A DNA stretch of 38,800 nt from Bacteroides sp. (GTDB lineage: Bacteria; Bacteroidota; Bacteroidia; Bacteroidales; Muribaculaceae): the NCBI GenBank assembly GCA_014802385.1, contig JAAVCJ010000027.1:26343-65142 (forward strand). Reading direction: 5' to 3'. A model generated the notes under the pieces. It did not search any database. It saw only the letters and a program-made list of their open reading frames with translations, and was not told the origin of the DNA. The stretch's first letter is position 1, and the number at the start of each line of letters is the position of its first letter. This document shows positions 17,258-26,123 of this stretch, in pieces. A program made the translations under genes and the position numbers.

Positions 17258-20038
17258 GTGAGAATCAAGAATATAATATTAACTCTACTGGCTGGATGCG
17301 TGGCTTTGGCCGGGCATGCGCTGGTGCCTGACGGCTGGTATCTGTATCATTCGGGTGGCGTGGCTGAGGCTGACAGCGTGGTGGCTACGGTGGGCTATGA
17401 TGACTCGGGGTGGCACGCGGTGTCGCTACCGTCGACGGTGCTCAATGCCTTGGTGTGTGAGGGTGTCTATCCCGATCCGAGGGTGGGTATGAACAATTAC
17501 TTGATTCCCGATGTGAGCGATGCGTTCAATGCGCGCCTGGGGCTTGACAGGTACAATCATCTTGACGATGGTTCGAATCCGTGGCAGCAGCCGTGGTGGT
17601 ATCGTGCCGAGTTCAAGGTGCCGGCGTCGTGGCGCGGTAAGTTTGTGTGGCTCAATCTTGACGGTATCAATTATCGTGCCGATGTGTGGGTCAACGGTCA
17701 CCTTGTGGCCGACCGTGACAGTGTCGTGGGCATGTTCCGACGTTTCAGGTTTGATGTCACGCCCTACATTGTTTGTGGCCGTGACAATGCTGTGGCGGTA
17801 AAGATATATCAGGTTGATCATCCGGGTGACCCGTCGCCGGGTACTCAGTTTACGCTGTTCGGGCCCAATCGCGGTAACGCGGGCGACATTCACCGTGATG
17901 AGACTCTGAAGATGAGCGGCGGCTGGGATTGTGCTCCGGTTGTGCGTGACCGCAATATGGGCATTTATCTGCCTGTTACGCTGGATGCAACCGGCCCTGT
18001 GACGTTTGATGACCCTCATGTGGTCACTGAACTGCCGGGGCGTGATACTACGATGGCTCGAGTTACGGTGACTGTTCCGCTGGTGAACAATTCGGATCGT
18101 GATATCAAAGGTTGTCTCACGGCGCGCATCAGTTCGCTGTCTGAAATAGATTTTGTGACTTATAAGAAGAAGGTTTCCACTCTCATATCTCCCATCACGA
18201 TAAAGCGTGATGTAACCATCGGCGCGGGCGACACGATGACGGTGACTCTGACTCCTGAGGAGTACAGGTCGCTGTCAATCGTCAATCCGCCGCTGTGGTA
18301 TCCCAACGGTTATGGCCAACAGCCGCTTCAGCGGCTTGAACTGGTGTTCAAGCCGCGCGGTGGTGCCGAGAGCCGCTATGAGTGTGACTTCGGCCTGAGG
18401 CAGGTGGAGACACGTCTGATGGAGCGCGAATATGAGTCACATCTGGGCGCTGATGTCGAGCATGGACTGGTGTTTATTGTCAATGGCGTCGAGGTGTTCG
18501 CGCGCGGTGGCTGGATTCAGCCCGATATGCTCCTCGATAATAGCCGGCGCAATATCTATGATCAGGTGAGACTGATGGCCGAGCTTGGCGCGAACACGAT
18601 AGGCAGTGAGGACATGCCGACACCCGACGATGCGTGGCTAGATGCATGTGACAAGTATGGCCTGATGTGGTGGCATGTGTTCCATCAGTGTTACCGCATG
18701 TTCCCCGGACGTGCCAATCAGAACAATCCCGACGACCACTCGCTGGCGGCGGCCCACGTCAGGGACGAAATTAAACGTTACCGCAATCACCCGGCCATCG
18801 TGGCCTGGGTGGGTGTCAATGAGGTTTGTCCGGCGCGTGACCTTTATGTGGCCACGCGCGATGCGGTTCGCACGCTTGATCCCTCAAGGCCGTTTATTCC
18901 CACCACCTCGACAAGCTGGGACGTTGAGAAACTCACGCCGTGGCTTGCCGAAGATATGCTTATCGGTACGACCGACGATGGTGCCCCTGACTACAACTGG
19001 GCTCCGAGCGACTATTATTTTGATAAAATCGACGAGGTGTATACCCAGATGTTCAAGAACGAGCTTGGTATGCCTGCTCCGCCGGTATATGAAAGCATAG
19101 AGAAGTTTATTCCAACCATCGGTAAACCGTTCGATGTCAGAGATCGCCTGTGGCCACTCGACAGTGTGTGGGCCGAGCATGGCGCGTGGTGTGTGAACAA
19201 CTTCGTCTACCGTGGTTTTGACAATGCGGTCAGGACGCTGTACAGTGACCCCGAATCGGCTCGTGACTATGTGTTTAAGTCTCAGTTGCTGAGTGCCGAC
19301 GGTTATCGGGCCATGATAGAGGCTGCCAATCACCGTGCGTGGGATATCACGACAGGTGTGATGCTGTGGAAGCTGAACTCGTGTTGGCCCGATGTTGCGT
19401 GGCAGGTATATGACTGGTATCTGACACCAAACGCGGCCTACTACTATACAAAAAAGGCTATGGAGCCGGTACACGCTCAGCTCAATGCCAATACCGAGTG
19501 TCCGGCGGTTGTCAACAACACTCAGCGCCCGTCGGGGCCGCTTGTGCTTGAGACGCGCATACATGACTTCTCGATGAAGCAGCAATGGAGTCGCTGTGAC
19601 ACTGTCAGTCTGGAGCCTAACAGCTATCTTCAGCTACCGGCCATACCTCGCGGTCAGAAGCTTGCGGCAGTCTACCTGGTGACGATGTCCCTGACTGATG
19701 CTGATGGCAACGAGGTGTCTCACAACACCTACTGGCGATATAGCCAGCACCAGAATTTCTATTGGTTGCTGAGGCTGCCGCAGGGTAATCTCACCCATGA
19801 GGTCGAGACTGTGCGCGACGGTGACGAGTGGCTGGTGACTGTCACGCTGATGTGTGACACCGACGGGTGTGCGTTCTTCAAGCATCTGACTATCGGCCAA
19901 TCGCCTGATGGGCCATCGGTGAATCCTGTGTTCTGGAGTGACAATTTCATCACGCTGCTGCCCGGCGAGACTCGTACGGTCACGGCGCGTGTGGCTGCCG
20001 ACATGCTTGATGGTGCTCCGATTGTAAGAATTGAATAA
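17258..20038 (+). CDS. Glycoside hydrolase family 2, exo-beta-glucosaminidase/mannosidase-like group
   Basis: A 926-residue exported enzyme; the start is a GTG giving the signal peptide MRIKNIILTLLAGCVALAGHA, 15 bp after the kinase. Domain order: jelly-roll sugar-binding domain (about 25-215: PWWYRAEFKVPASWRGK, VNGHLV), immunoglobulin-like domain (about 245-390), TIM barrel (about 400-700), then beta domains. The general acid/base is E522 in GVNEVCP and the nucleophile is E602 in FKNELGMPAPP, which is followed by the VYESIEKF segment. The overall plan and nucleophile block resemble exo-beta-D-glucosaminidases of the CsxA type, but those carry Ser-Asp where this has Asn521-Glu522, the doublet of beta-mannosidases and beta-galactosidases. 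Probably periplasmic and exo-acting; the sugar is uncertain. Confidence 0.85.
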   Translation: MRIKNIILTLLAGCVALAGHALVPDGWYLYHSGGVAEADSVVATVGYDDSGWHAVSLPSTVLNALVCEGVYPDPRVGMNNYLIPDVSDAFNARLGLDRYNHLDDGSNPWQQPWWYRAEFKVPASWRGKFVWLNLDGINYRADVWVNGHLVADRDSVVGMFRRFRFDVTPYIVCGRDNAVAVKIYQVDHPGDPSPGTQFTLFGPNRGNAGDIHRDETLKMSGGWDCAPVVRDRNMGIYLPVTLDATGPVTFDDPHVVTELPGRDTTMARVTVTVPLVNNSDRDIKGCLTARISSLSEIDFVTYKKKVSTLISPITIKRDVTIGAGDTMTVTLTPEEYRSLSIVNPPLWYPNGYGQQPLQRLELVFKPRGGAESRYECDFGLRQVETRLMEREYESHLGADVEHGLVFIVNGVEVFARGGWIQPDMLLDNSRRNIYDQVRLMAELGANTIGSEDMPTPDDAWLDACDKYGLMWWHVFHQCYRMFPGRANQNNPDDHSLAAAHVRDEIKRYRNHPAIVAWVGVNEVCPARDLYVATRDAVRTLDPSRPFIPTTSTSWDVEKLTPWLAEDMLIGTTDDGAPDYNWAPSDYYFDKIDEVYTQMFKNELGMPAPPVYESIEKFIPTIGKPFDVRDRLWPLDSVWAEHGAWCVNNFVYRGFDNAVRTLYSDPESARDYVFKSQLLSADGYRAMIEAANHRAWDITTGVMLWKLNSCWPDVAWQVYDWYLTPNAAYYYTKKAMEPVHAQLNANTECPAVVNNTQRPSGPLVLETRIHDFSMKQQWSRCDTVSLEPNSYLQLPAIPRGQKLAAVYLVTMSLTDADGNEVSHNTYWRYSQHQNFYWLLRLPQGNLTHEVETVRDGDEWLVTVTLMCDTDGCAFFKHLTIGQSPDGPSVNPVFWSDNFITLLPGETRTVTARVAADMLDGAPIVRIE

Positions 20039-20050
20039 CAGTATATCAAA

Positions 20051-21670
20051 ATGACCAATATGAATCGCATTATATTTTTTCTGATATTTATGGTGACAGT
20101 GTGTGGCGTGGCGAGTGCCGATCGTCTGCCTGTCATACCCTATCCGTCTGATGTGAAGGCGGCAAATGGCTTTTATAACGTTAAAAACGGTTTCGATATC
20201 ACGGTTACCGATTCGGCCTTTGTCTCGGAGGGCTCATTCCTGTCCGAGAAACTTGCAGCTGATGGTAAAATCGTTGAAATGAAATTTGCCCGTAAGGCCA
20301 AACGCGGTATTGTGCTTGCTGTCGATGATGCTATCGCTGAGCCTGAGGGGTATCGCCTTGAGATAGGTCGTGATCGCATTGTCATAACTGCACGTGAAGC
20401 ATCAGGCGCTTTTTATGGTTGTCAGACCCTTCTGCAACTAATAAATAATTGCAGGCAGCTGCCGTGTGTAACTGTTACCGATGCTCCACGCTATGGCTGG
20501 CGAGGTTTCATGCGCGACGATGCACGTCATTTTACGGGTGTCGAGAGTGTAAAGCAATTTATTGACCTGATGGCTTATTATAAACTAAACCGCTTTCACT
20601 GGCATCTGACCGATGCTCAGGGCTGGCGTGTGGAGATTAAGAAGTATCCCCGACTGGCAACGGTGGGCGGGGTGGGCTCGCACAGTGATCCAGATGCACT
20701 GTGTACTTATTACACTCAGGACCAGATACGTGACATTGTCGACTATGCGTCGCGCCGTCACGTCATGATTATCCCTGAGATTGATATGCCGGGCCATGCT
20801 ACAGCGGCCAACCGTGCATATCCCGAATATAACGGAGGTGGCGAGGGCATATTTCCTGACTTTACTTTCAATCCCGGCAAGGAAGGTACCTACACCTTTC
20901 TGAGTGATGTGCTCGCCGAGATTTCAGACCTGTTCCCCGGCCCGTATATTCATATAGGCGGCGATGAGGTGGCATACGGTATCAATGCCTGGAAAGTTGA
21001 CCCCGATGTCAACGCTCTTATGGAGCGCGAAGGATTCAGCAATGTGAAACAGTGTGAGCGTTACTTTATGAACCGCATGATTGCCGAGGTAGCTCATTTG
21101 GGCAAGACGTTGCTTGGCTGGGACGAGTTGATTGACCTTGATGTGGATAAGTCGACCCACATCATGTGGTGGCGACACGATAAACCCCAGTATCTGACCC
21201 GTTCACTTGTGGCAGGTTACACCACCGTGCTTTGTCCGCGCAAGCCGCTATATTTTGACTTCGTGCAGCACGATACTCACTCGGTGGGGCGCATCTGGGA
21301 CGGTTTCTGCCCACTCGATGATGTATATGCTTTCCCCGATCCCTGGTTTGAGTCGATCGGTGTCACTCCCGACATGCAGCAGAATGTCTCGGGCATGCAG
21401 GCCAACGCCTGGAGTGAACTCATGCACAATAGTGACCGCGTCGACTTCATGACTTGGCCACGTTTGTGTGCGCTGTCTGAAGCTGCATGGACACTGCCGG
21501 CCAACAAAGATTTTAACTCGTTTGAGCAGCGTCTTGACGATGCTTACAGGTTATTCGACAGTCTGAATATTTACTACTTTGATCATCGCGTCCCTGAGCA
21601 TCATGCCGAACCTGTCGGTCCGGTAATCAAGAAAAAGGTACGTGAGAGCGAGACCGAGTATCGTGATTAG
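20051..21670 (+). CDS. GH20 beta-N-acetylhexosaminidase (short form)
   Basis: A 539-residue exported enzyme removing terminal beta-linked GlcNAc or GalNAc by substrate-assisted catalysis. Signal peptide: MNRIIFFLIFMVTVCGVASA. The GH20 N-terminal alpha/beta domain covers about 25-140 (RLPVIPYPSDVKAANGFYNV), and the TIM barrel about 145-500: RGFMRDDARHF, LNRFHWHLTDAQGWRVEIKK, IIPEIDMPGHATAA, and the catalytic pair D305-E306 in HIGGDEV. Further substrate-site aromatics are seen in TLLGWDEL and QANAWSEL. It ends soon after the barrel, with a charged tail, so it has no extra binding module. No lipobox, so periplasmic. It lies 12 bp after the GH2 gene and is part of the same transcript. Confidence 0.96.
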   Translation: MTNMNRIIFFLIFMVTVCGVASADRLPVIPYPSDVKAANGFYNVKNGFDITVTDSAFVSEGSFLSEKLAADGKIVEMKFARKAKRGIVLAVDDAIAEPEGYRLEIGRDRIVITAREASGAFYGCQTLLQLINNCRQLPCVTVTDAPRYGWRGFMRDDARHFTGVESVKQFIDLMAYYKLNRFHWHLTDAQGWRVEIKKYPRLATVGGVGSHSDPDALCTYYTQDQIRDIVDYASRRHVMIIPEIDMPGHATAANRAYPEYNGGGEGIFPDFTFNPGKEGTYTFLSDVLAEISDLFPGPYIHIGGDEVAYGINAWKVDPDVNALMEREGFSNVKQCERYFMNRMIAEVAHLGKTLLGWDELIDLDVDKSTHIMWWRHDKPQYLTRSLVAGYTTVLCPRKPLYFDFVQHDTHSVGRIWDGFCPLDDVYAFPDPWFESIGVTPDMQQNVSGMQANAWSELMHNSDRVDFMTWPRLCALSEAAWTLPANKDFNSFEQRLDDAYRLFDSLNIYYFDHRVPEHHAEPVGPVIKKKVRESETEYRD

Positions 21671-21698
21671 TTGCGTTTAATTGTTCTGTTGTACAATA

Positions 21699-23942
21699 AT
21701 GAATATAGGTAAATATATGTTGACGATGGCTCTGTCGGTAGTGATGTCACTGCCGGCGGTTGCCGATGTCATATTGCAGAATGGTGAGCTGTCACTCACC
21801 ATAGGTAATGACGGTCTGGTGAAAAGCCTCGTGCAGAAATCGAACGGTCGTGAGTGTCTGCAGTCTGGTGTCGATGCTCCGGTGTGTGTCATCACGCAGT
21901 ATCGACCTTATGATAATGAGAATTTTCTGATGTTTCCGGCCAAGCCCCGTTCGTTTCCGTCTAATAAATGTTATATGTCGGGCGATACGCTTTGTGTCGA
22001 ATTCAATGATACATATGATATTGTAAAAATCAAGGTCGATATTACCCCCGATTATATTGCGTTTACGCCGGTTGATCGCGATTACCGCATAGAGGACTAT
22101 GGTGTCAAGCGCAAGACCGAGCTCGACGAGCTTACAATTATGCAGCTGCCTCTGAAGAAACTCGACCGCTTCGGCGAATGGCTCAATGTCATGTGGGACG
22201 ACGATGTGGCTATCGCTCTTGTGGGTACGCACCCCACTACCTATATAGACTCGCGGGTGGAGCGCGACAACACCACACTGCTCGCCGCCACACACACGGC
22301 TGTGAAACTCTTTGATTCGGGTGCCGCACTTATGGTGACTCACCCCGACAGTCTGCTTGACCGAATTGATGTACTTGAGCGTGACTATGACATGCCGCGA
22401 GGTGTCGAAAGCCGCCGCCGGGCTGAGTATCCCATGAGCTACTACGAGCTGCGCGATGTCACAGTCGACAACATCGACCGAAATATTGAACTCGCCCGTC
22501 AGGCCGGACTAAAGACCATGGTGGTGTACTATGTTGATTTTGCCAAAGCGTGCGGCCACTACGAGTGGCGCCCAGAGTATCCGCGCGGTATGGCTGACCT
22601 GCAGGAGATTACACGAAAGATTACCGAGGCCGGCATGATTCCGGGTATACACATTCACTACTCCAAGATAGCGGTTACCGACCCATATATCAATGACGGC
22701 ACGCCCGATCGTCGTGGCAATGTTGTGGCACGCTTCACGCTGTCCGAGCCTATAGACGATGCGGCTACTGTGATAACGGTTGAAGAGTGTCCCGAGGGCG
22801 TGCGCATGGAGAAGGGACGCCGACTGCTGCAACTCGATGATGAACTGATAATGTTCACCGATGTTACCAAGACTGCCCCATATACATTTACAGGCTGTCA
22901 GCGTGGTTACTACAACTCAAAGGCCTCTGCCCATGCCGCTGCATCGGAAGCTCGCCATCTTGATGTCGATGACTGGCCATTGTTCATAAGAGTCGACCAA
23001 AACAGCGGTATACAGCGTGAAATAGCCGAACGTCTCGGCAAGATATATGCCGACTGTGGATTTAAGTTTGTCTACTTTGACGGTGCCGAGGATATACCGA
23101 TGCCTTATTGGTATAATGTGTCTCGCTCGCAACTTGAAGTGTATAATGCTATGACCCCGGCACCTATGTGGGCTGAGGGTGCCCAGAAATCACACTATGG
23201 CTGGCACATACTGTCGCGCGGCAATGCGTTCGACATCTTCCCACCCGAGCGCATTCGGCCTGCCATGAAGCGTTACACCCTGCGTTGTGCCCGTCAGGTG
23301 GCATGTGACTTTACGTCGGTCAACTTCGGGTGGGTCAACTATCTCGCACCAAGCGATAAGACCATAGGCATGCAGCCCGATATGTATGACTATATCTGCT
23401 CAAAGGCACTCGCATGGGACTCGCCTATATCGCTTGTTGCCAACATGCCCGATCTCGAGATTCACCCCCGTACCCCCGACAATCTATTGGCAATCAATCT
23501 GTGGGAGACAGCTAAACTTGACCGAACCATTCCTGACAGCGTGAAACTCGCGATGCGCGACCCCGATACCGAGTGGACTATAATACCACGTCGCGGCGGA
23601 CGTGTTGATGTGCGTCGCGTCACCCAGCTCACCCCCGACTCGCTCAACGCCACGATGCCGGTGAGGGCATTTACCTATCCTGTCGATGCTGCTCACACTG
23701 CTGTAATTTACTGGAACGGCAACGGCGAGTCTACTGTGACGTTACCGGCCGATTCACCGTCGGTTGAGTTGTCAACATTTGACGGCAAGCGCATCAGGAC
23801 TCACCGCGACAAGAATGGCCGCATCTTGCTGCCGGCTTCTGAACGTCGCGTACTCAAAGTAGCTATGCCTGACGCTGAGGCCCGTGAATGGTTCCTCGAG
23901 GTTTTAACCAGTCAACAAGAATCACAAATATCAAAACAATAA
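21699..23942 (+). CDS. Putative TIM-barrel glycoside hydrolase, family not identified
   Basis: A 747-residue exported protein. The ATG at 21699 gives a good signal peptide (MNIGKYMLTMALSVVMSLPA); a TTG 18 bp earlier is less likely. Residues about 25-235 form a beta-rich domain like the N-terminal supersandwich of many clan-D type hydrolases. From about 255 a (beta/alpha) barrel is suggested: KTMVVYYVDFAKACGHYEW (D280), AGMIPGIHIHYSK, KFVYFDGAED (D461, E464, D465), DFTSVNFGWVNYL. A small inserted beta module (about 355-420: LLQLDDELIMFTDV, FTGCQRGYY) interrupts it. D461 is the best nucleophile candidate. A C-terminal beta domain follows (about 630-730). I cannot assign a GH family or substrate. 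It sits 28 bp after GH20 and 10 bp before another TIM-barrel gene. Confidence 0.7.
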   Translation: MNIGKYMLTMALSVVMSLPAVADVILQNGELSLTIGNDGLVKSLVQKSNGRECLQSGVDAPVCVITQYRPYDNENFLMFPAKPRSFPSNKCYMSGDTLCVEFNDTYDIVKIKVDITPDYIAFTPVDRDYRIEDYGVKRKTELDELTIMQLPLKKLDRFGEWLNVMWDDDVAIALVGTHPTTYIDSRVERDNTTLLAATHTAVKLFDSGAALMVTHPDSLLDRIDVLERDYDMPRGVESRRRAEYPMSYYELRDVTVDNIDRNIELARQAGLKTMVVYYVDFAKACGHYEWRPEYPRGMADLQEITRKITEAGMIPGIHIHYSKIAVTDPYINDGTPDRRGNVVARFTLSEPIDDAATVITVEECPEGVRMEKGRRLLQLDDELIMFTDVTKTAPYTFTGCQRGYYNSKASAHAAASEARHLDVDDWPLFIRVDQNSGIQREIAERLGKIYADCGFKFVYFDGAEDIPMPYWYNVSRSQLEVYNAMTPAPMWAEGAQKSHYGWHILSRGNAFDIFPPERIRPAMKRYTLRCARQVACDFTSVNFGWVNYLAPSDKTIGMQPDMYDYICSKALAWDSPISLVANMPDLEIHPRTPDNLLAINLWETAKLDRTIPDSVKLAMRDPDTEWTIIPRRGGRVDVRRVTQLTPDSLNATMPVRAFTYPVDAAHTAVIYWNGNGESTVTLPADSPSVELSTFDGKRIRTHRDKNGRILLPASERRVLKVAMPDAEAREWFLEVLTSQQESQISKQ

Positions 23943-23952
23943 GTATAACGAG

Positions 23953-25983
23953 ATGACAAAATCACCGATTGTAGCTTCATTGCTTATTGCCGCTCTCTCC
24001 TTTGCGGCCGAAGCCAAGACAACAGCCAGTCGTACATCGGCCGGAGATATCGTCCTGGCTAATGAGAACGCATCACTCACATTTGGCGGTGGAAAAGACT
24101 TTCAGTTCAAAGAATTTAATATGTCGGGCAAGGATTTACTGCCCGCTGGTGGCTCAACGACTTATCCCTGGCAGTTGACTTATCGCGGCCCCGTGGGTGA
24201 AAATCCTCAGTTGCGTCCTCAGTGGGGCGTGTACCGCGGAACCGAGATTACCGATCGTGACGGTGTTCCCGCCGTGAAGGCAACCTGGGACATGGTTCTC
24301 GATGACACTCCCCGCTGGCCAGTCACCGTTACTGTAACCTTAGCCGATGATGCCGCCATGCCGTCATTTTATATTGATGCATCGCTGCCCGACGATTGGG
24401 TGATTACCGACGTCGAGTTTCCGCGTATAACATTTAAGCAGATAAAAGGTGGCAAAGCCATAATGCCTATTGCCTATGGCTGTGAGTACAATCTCAGCCG
24501 CGAGGGACAACTGCAGACACGATACCCGTCGGTAACAGGCTCGATGCAGCTCATGATGATGCACGATCCGGCCGGTAACGAGGGCACGGTCTTCTTTGCT
24601 CCGCGTGATGCCGAAGGTGGCAACAAGGTTATGCGCATGAAGATGGAAGGTGACAACGTGACATTCCAGCAGGAAGTCACGGCCAATTATGACTGGAGTA
24701 AAGGTGGACAGTTCAGTCTCCCTTACGCTGTCGATGCCGGCTATAACCCTGCCGGTTGGCATCAGACGGCACTCGAGTGGTATCGCCCGTGGGCGCTCGA
24801 CACCAAATGGGCGTCACAAAATCTGCGTGACCGTCACATCGCTCCTTGGGTCGAGCACGCCGACATGTGGCTGCGTCCCGGAGACGTCGACGATGCTACT
24901 ATGAATGCCGTGCGTCAGGCCCTCAAGTATTATGGCAAGGGAGTCGGCCTACACTGGTACTATTGGCACAATCATCCGTTTGATACTCATTATCCCGAAT
25001 ATTTCCCTGCCAAACCGGGTTTCAAGGATATGATAGCTGAGGCACAGCAGATGGGAGCTCATGTCACACCCTATATCAATGGGCGCCTGTGGGATCCCGC
25101 TATCGACAGTTACAAAGCCGAGAATGCCAAAGAGGCATCGTGCCGCAAACCTGACGGAACTCTCTACACTGAAGTCTACAGCTCTAAGGTCCTCAATACC
25201 GTTACATGTCCTGCAAGTCAGTTGTGGCAAGACAAGCTGCACTATCTCAACCGCCACATTCTTGATAGCCTTGGTACCGATGGTGTCTACATGGACCAGA
25301 TAGGTTGTGCTGCCGCTGAACCGTGCTACGCCGACAATCACGGGCACGGCAAGGGTGGTGGCTCATGGTGGCCCGAGGCTTACCGCAAGGTGCTTACCGA
25401 TATGCGCCAATCCTTCTATACCCCCGACCAGGCTATGACAACCGAAGAAAATGCCGAGCCATATATCGACCTTTTTGATATGATGCTGGTGGTCAACTCA
25501 CCCCATGCCGCATATATGCGCATGGTACCTCTTTTCCCGCTCATATACAGCGACCGCTGTGTCTATAGTGGTTTTACCTACGTGCCTTGGAATATAAATG
25601 ACGGCTCGCTGCGCTATATGACCATGAAGTCGCTCCTGTGGGGGGCGCAGCTCGGCTGGGTTGAGCCCAAACTGCTTATGAACGAGGCCAACCGCGATGA
25701 GGCACTGATGCTTAAAAATTTGACGAAATTCCGTAAGGATAACCATGACATCTTCTTCGGCGGACGTTTTATGTCTGAGTTTACTCCCGGTGGCGATAAC
25801 GTTACGTTTGATGTGCCAAACTATCAGCCTACCCCGGTTGTGATGGGAGCCGAATGGATCGACGTCAAGGGCAAACGGTTTTATATCGTAGCCAACATGA
25901 GCGATACTGACCGTACGGTCACGCTTCCAGACGGAAAATCAATCAAAGTCAAAGCTTTTGATGCTGCTAAAAAAGCTATCTAA
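23953..25983 (+). CDS. DUF6259-like TIM-barrel protein, putative glycoside hydrolase
   Basis: A 676-residue exported protein with signal MTKSPIVASLLIAALSFAAEA and no lipobox, so periplasmic. An N-terminal beta-sandwich (about 25-260) precedes a barrel: GKGVGLHWYYWHNHPFDTHY (about 330-350), AQQMGAHVTPYINGRLWD, DSLGTDGVYMDQIGCAAAEP with D448, then MTTEENAEPYIDLFD with E498/E499, then SGFTYVPWNINDGS. The strand-end acids D448 and E498 or E499 are the natural catalytic candidates. The C-terminus (about 600-676) is a small beta domain of GH type. Resemblance to DUF6259 proteins is from memory and tentative; no activity is known to me. It is the last gene before a fresh promoter (26015-26044), so it probably ends the long enzyme transcript. 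Confidence 0.68.
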   Translation: MTKSPIVASLLIAALSFAAEAKTTASRTSAGDIVLANENASLTFGGGKDFQFKEFNMSGKDLLPAGGSTTYPWQLTYRGPVGENPQLRPQWGVYRGTEITDRDGVPAVKATWDMVLDDTPRWPVTVTVTLADDAAMPSFYIDASLPDDWVITDVEFPRITFKQIKGGKAIMPIAYGCEYNLSREGQLQTRYPSVTGSMQLMMMHDPAGNEGTVFFAPRDAEGGNKVMRMKMEGDNVTFQQEVTANYDWSKGGQFSLPYAVDAGYNPAGWHQTALEWYRPWALDTKWASQNLRDRHIAPWVEHADMWLRPGDVDDATMNAVRQALKYYGKGVGLHWYYWHNHPFDTHYPEYFPAKPGFKDMIAEAQQMGAHVTPYINGRLWDPAIDSYKAENAKEASCRKPDGTLYTEVYSSKVLNTVTCPASQLWQDKLHYLNRHILDSLGTDGVYMDQIGCAAAEPCYADNHGHGKGGGSWWPEAYRKVLTDMRQSFYTPDQAMTTEENAEPYIDLFDMMLVVNSPHAAYMRMVPLFPLIYSDRCVYSGFTYVPWNINDGSLRYMTMKSLLWGAQLGWVEPKLLMNEANRDEALMLKNLTKFRKDNHDIFFGGRFMSEFTPGGDNVTFDVPNYQPTPVVMGAEWIDVKGKRFYIVANMSDTDRTVTLPDGKSIKVKAFDAAKKAI

Positions 25984-26014
25984 GTTATTTAATGAAATTT
26001 CGTACTATAAAATT

Positions 26015-26044
26015 TTTGATAATCAATTAATTTGAATATATTTG
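26015..26044 (+). promoter_or_regulatory. Internal PUL promoter (TTTG-N18-TATATTTG)
   Basis: TTTG at 26015-26018 is followed after 18 bp by TATATTTG at 26037-26044, fitting the Bacteroidota sigma-ABfr consensus. The next gene starts at 26124, giving a leader of about 75 nt. It lies in a 140-bp AT-rich gap after the DUF6259-like gene and would let the last three PUL genes be transcribed independently. Confidence 0.65.
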
Positions 26045-26123
26045 TCAATACTTTTTAACACTGTGAGAAGTAATTGGCACAGTAATAACACAAAATAGAA
26101 TAAAAACCTTAAAATAAGTTAAC

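Noticed and set aside
18884-19585. 233-codon minus-strand open frame within GH2
   Set aside because: Antisense to the catalytic barrel of GH2, including the conserved nucleophile region.
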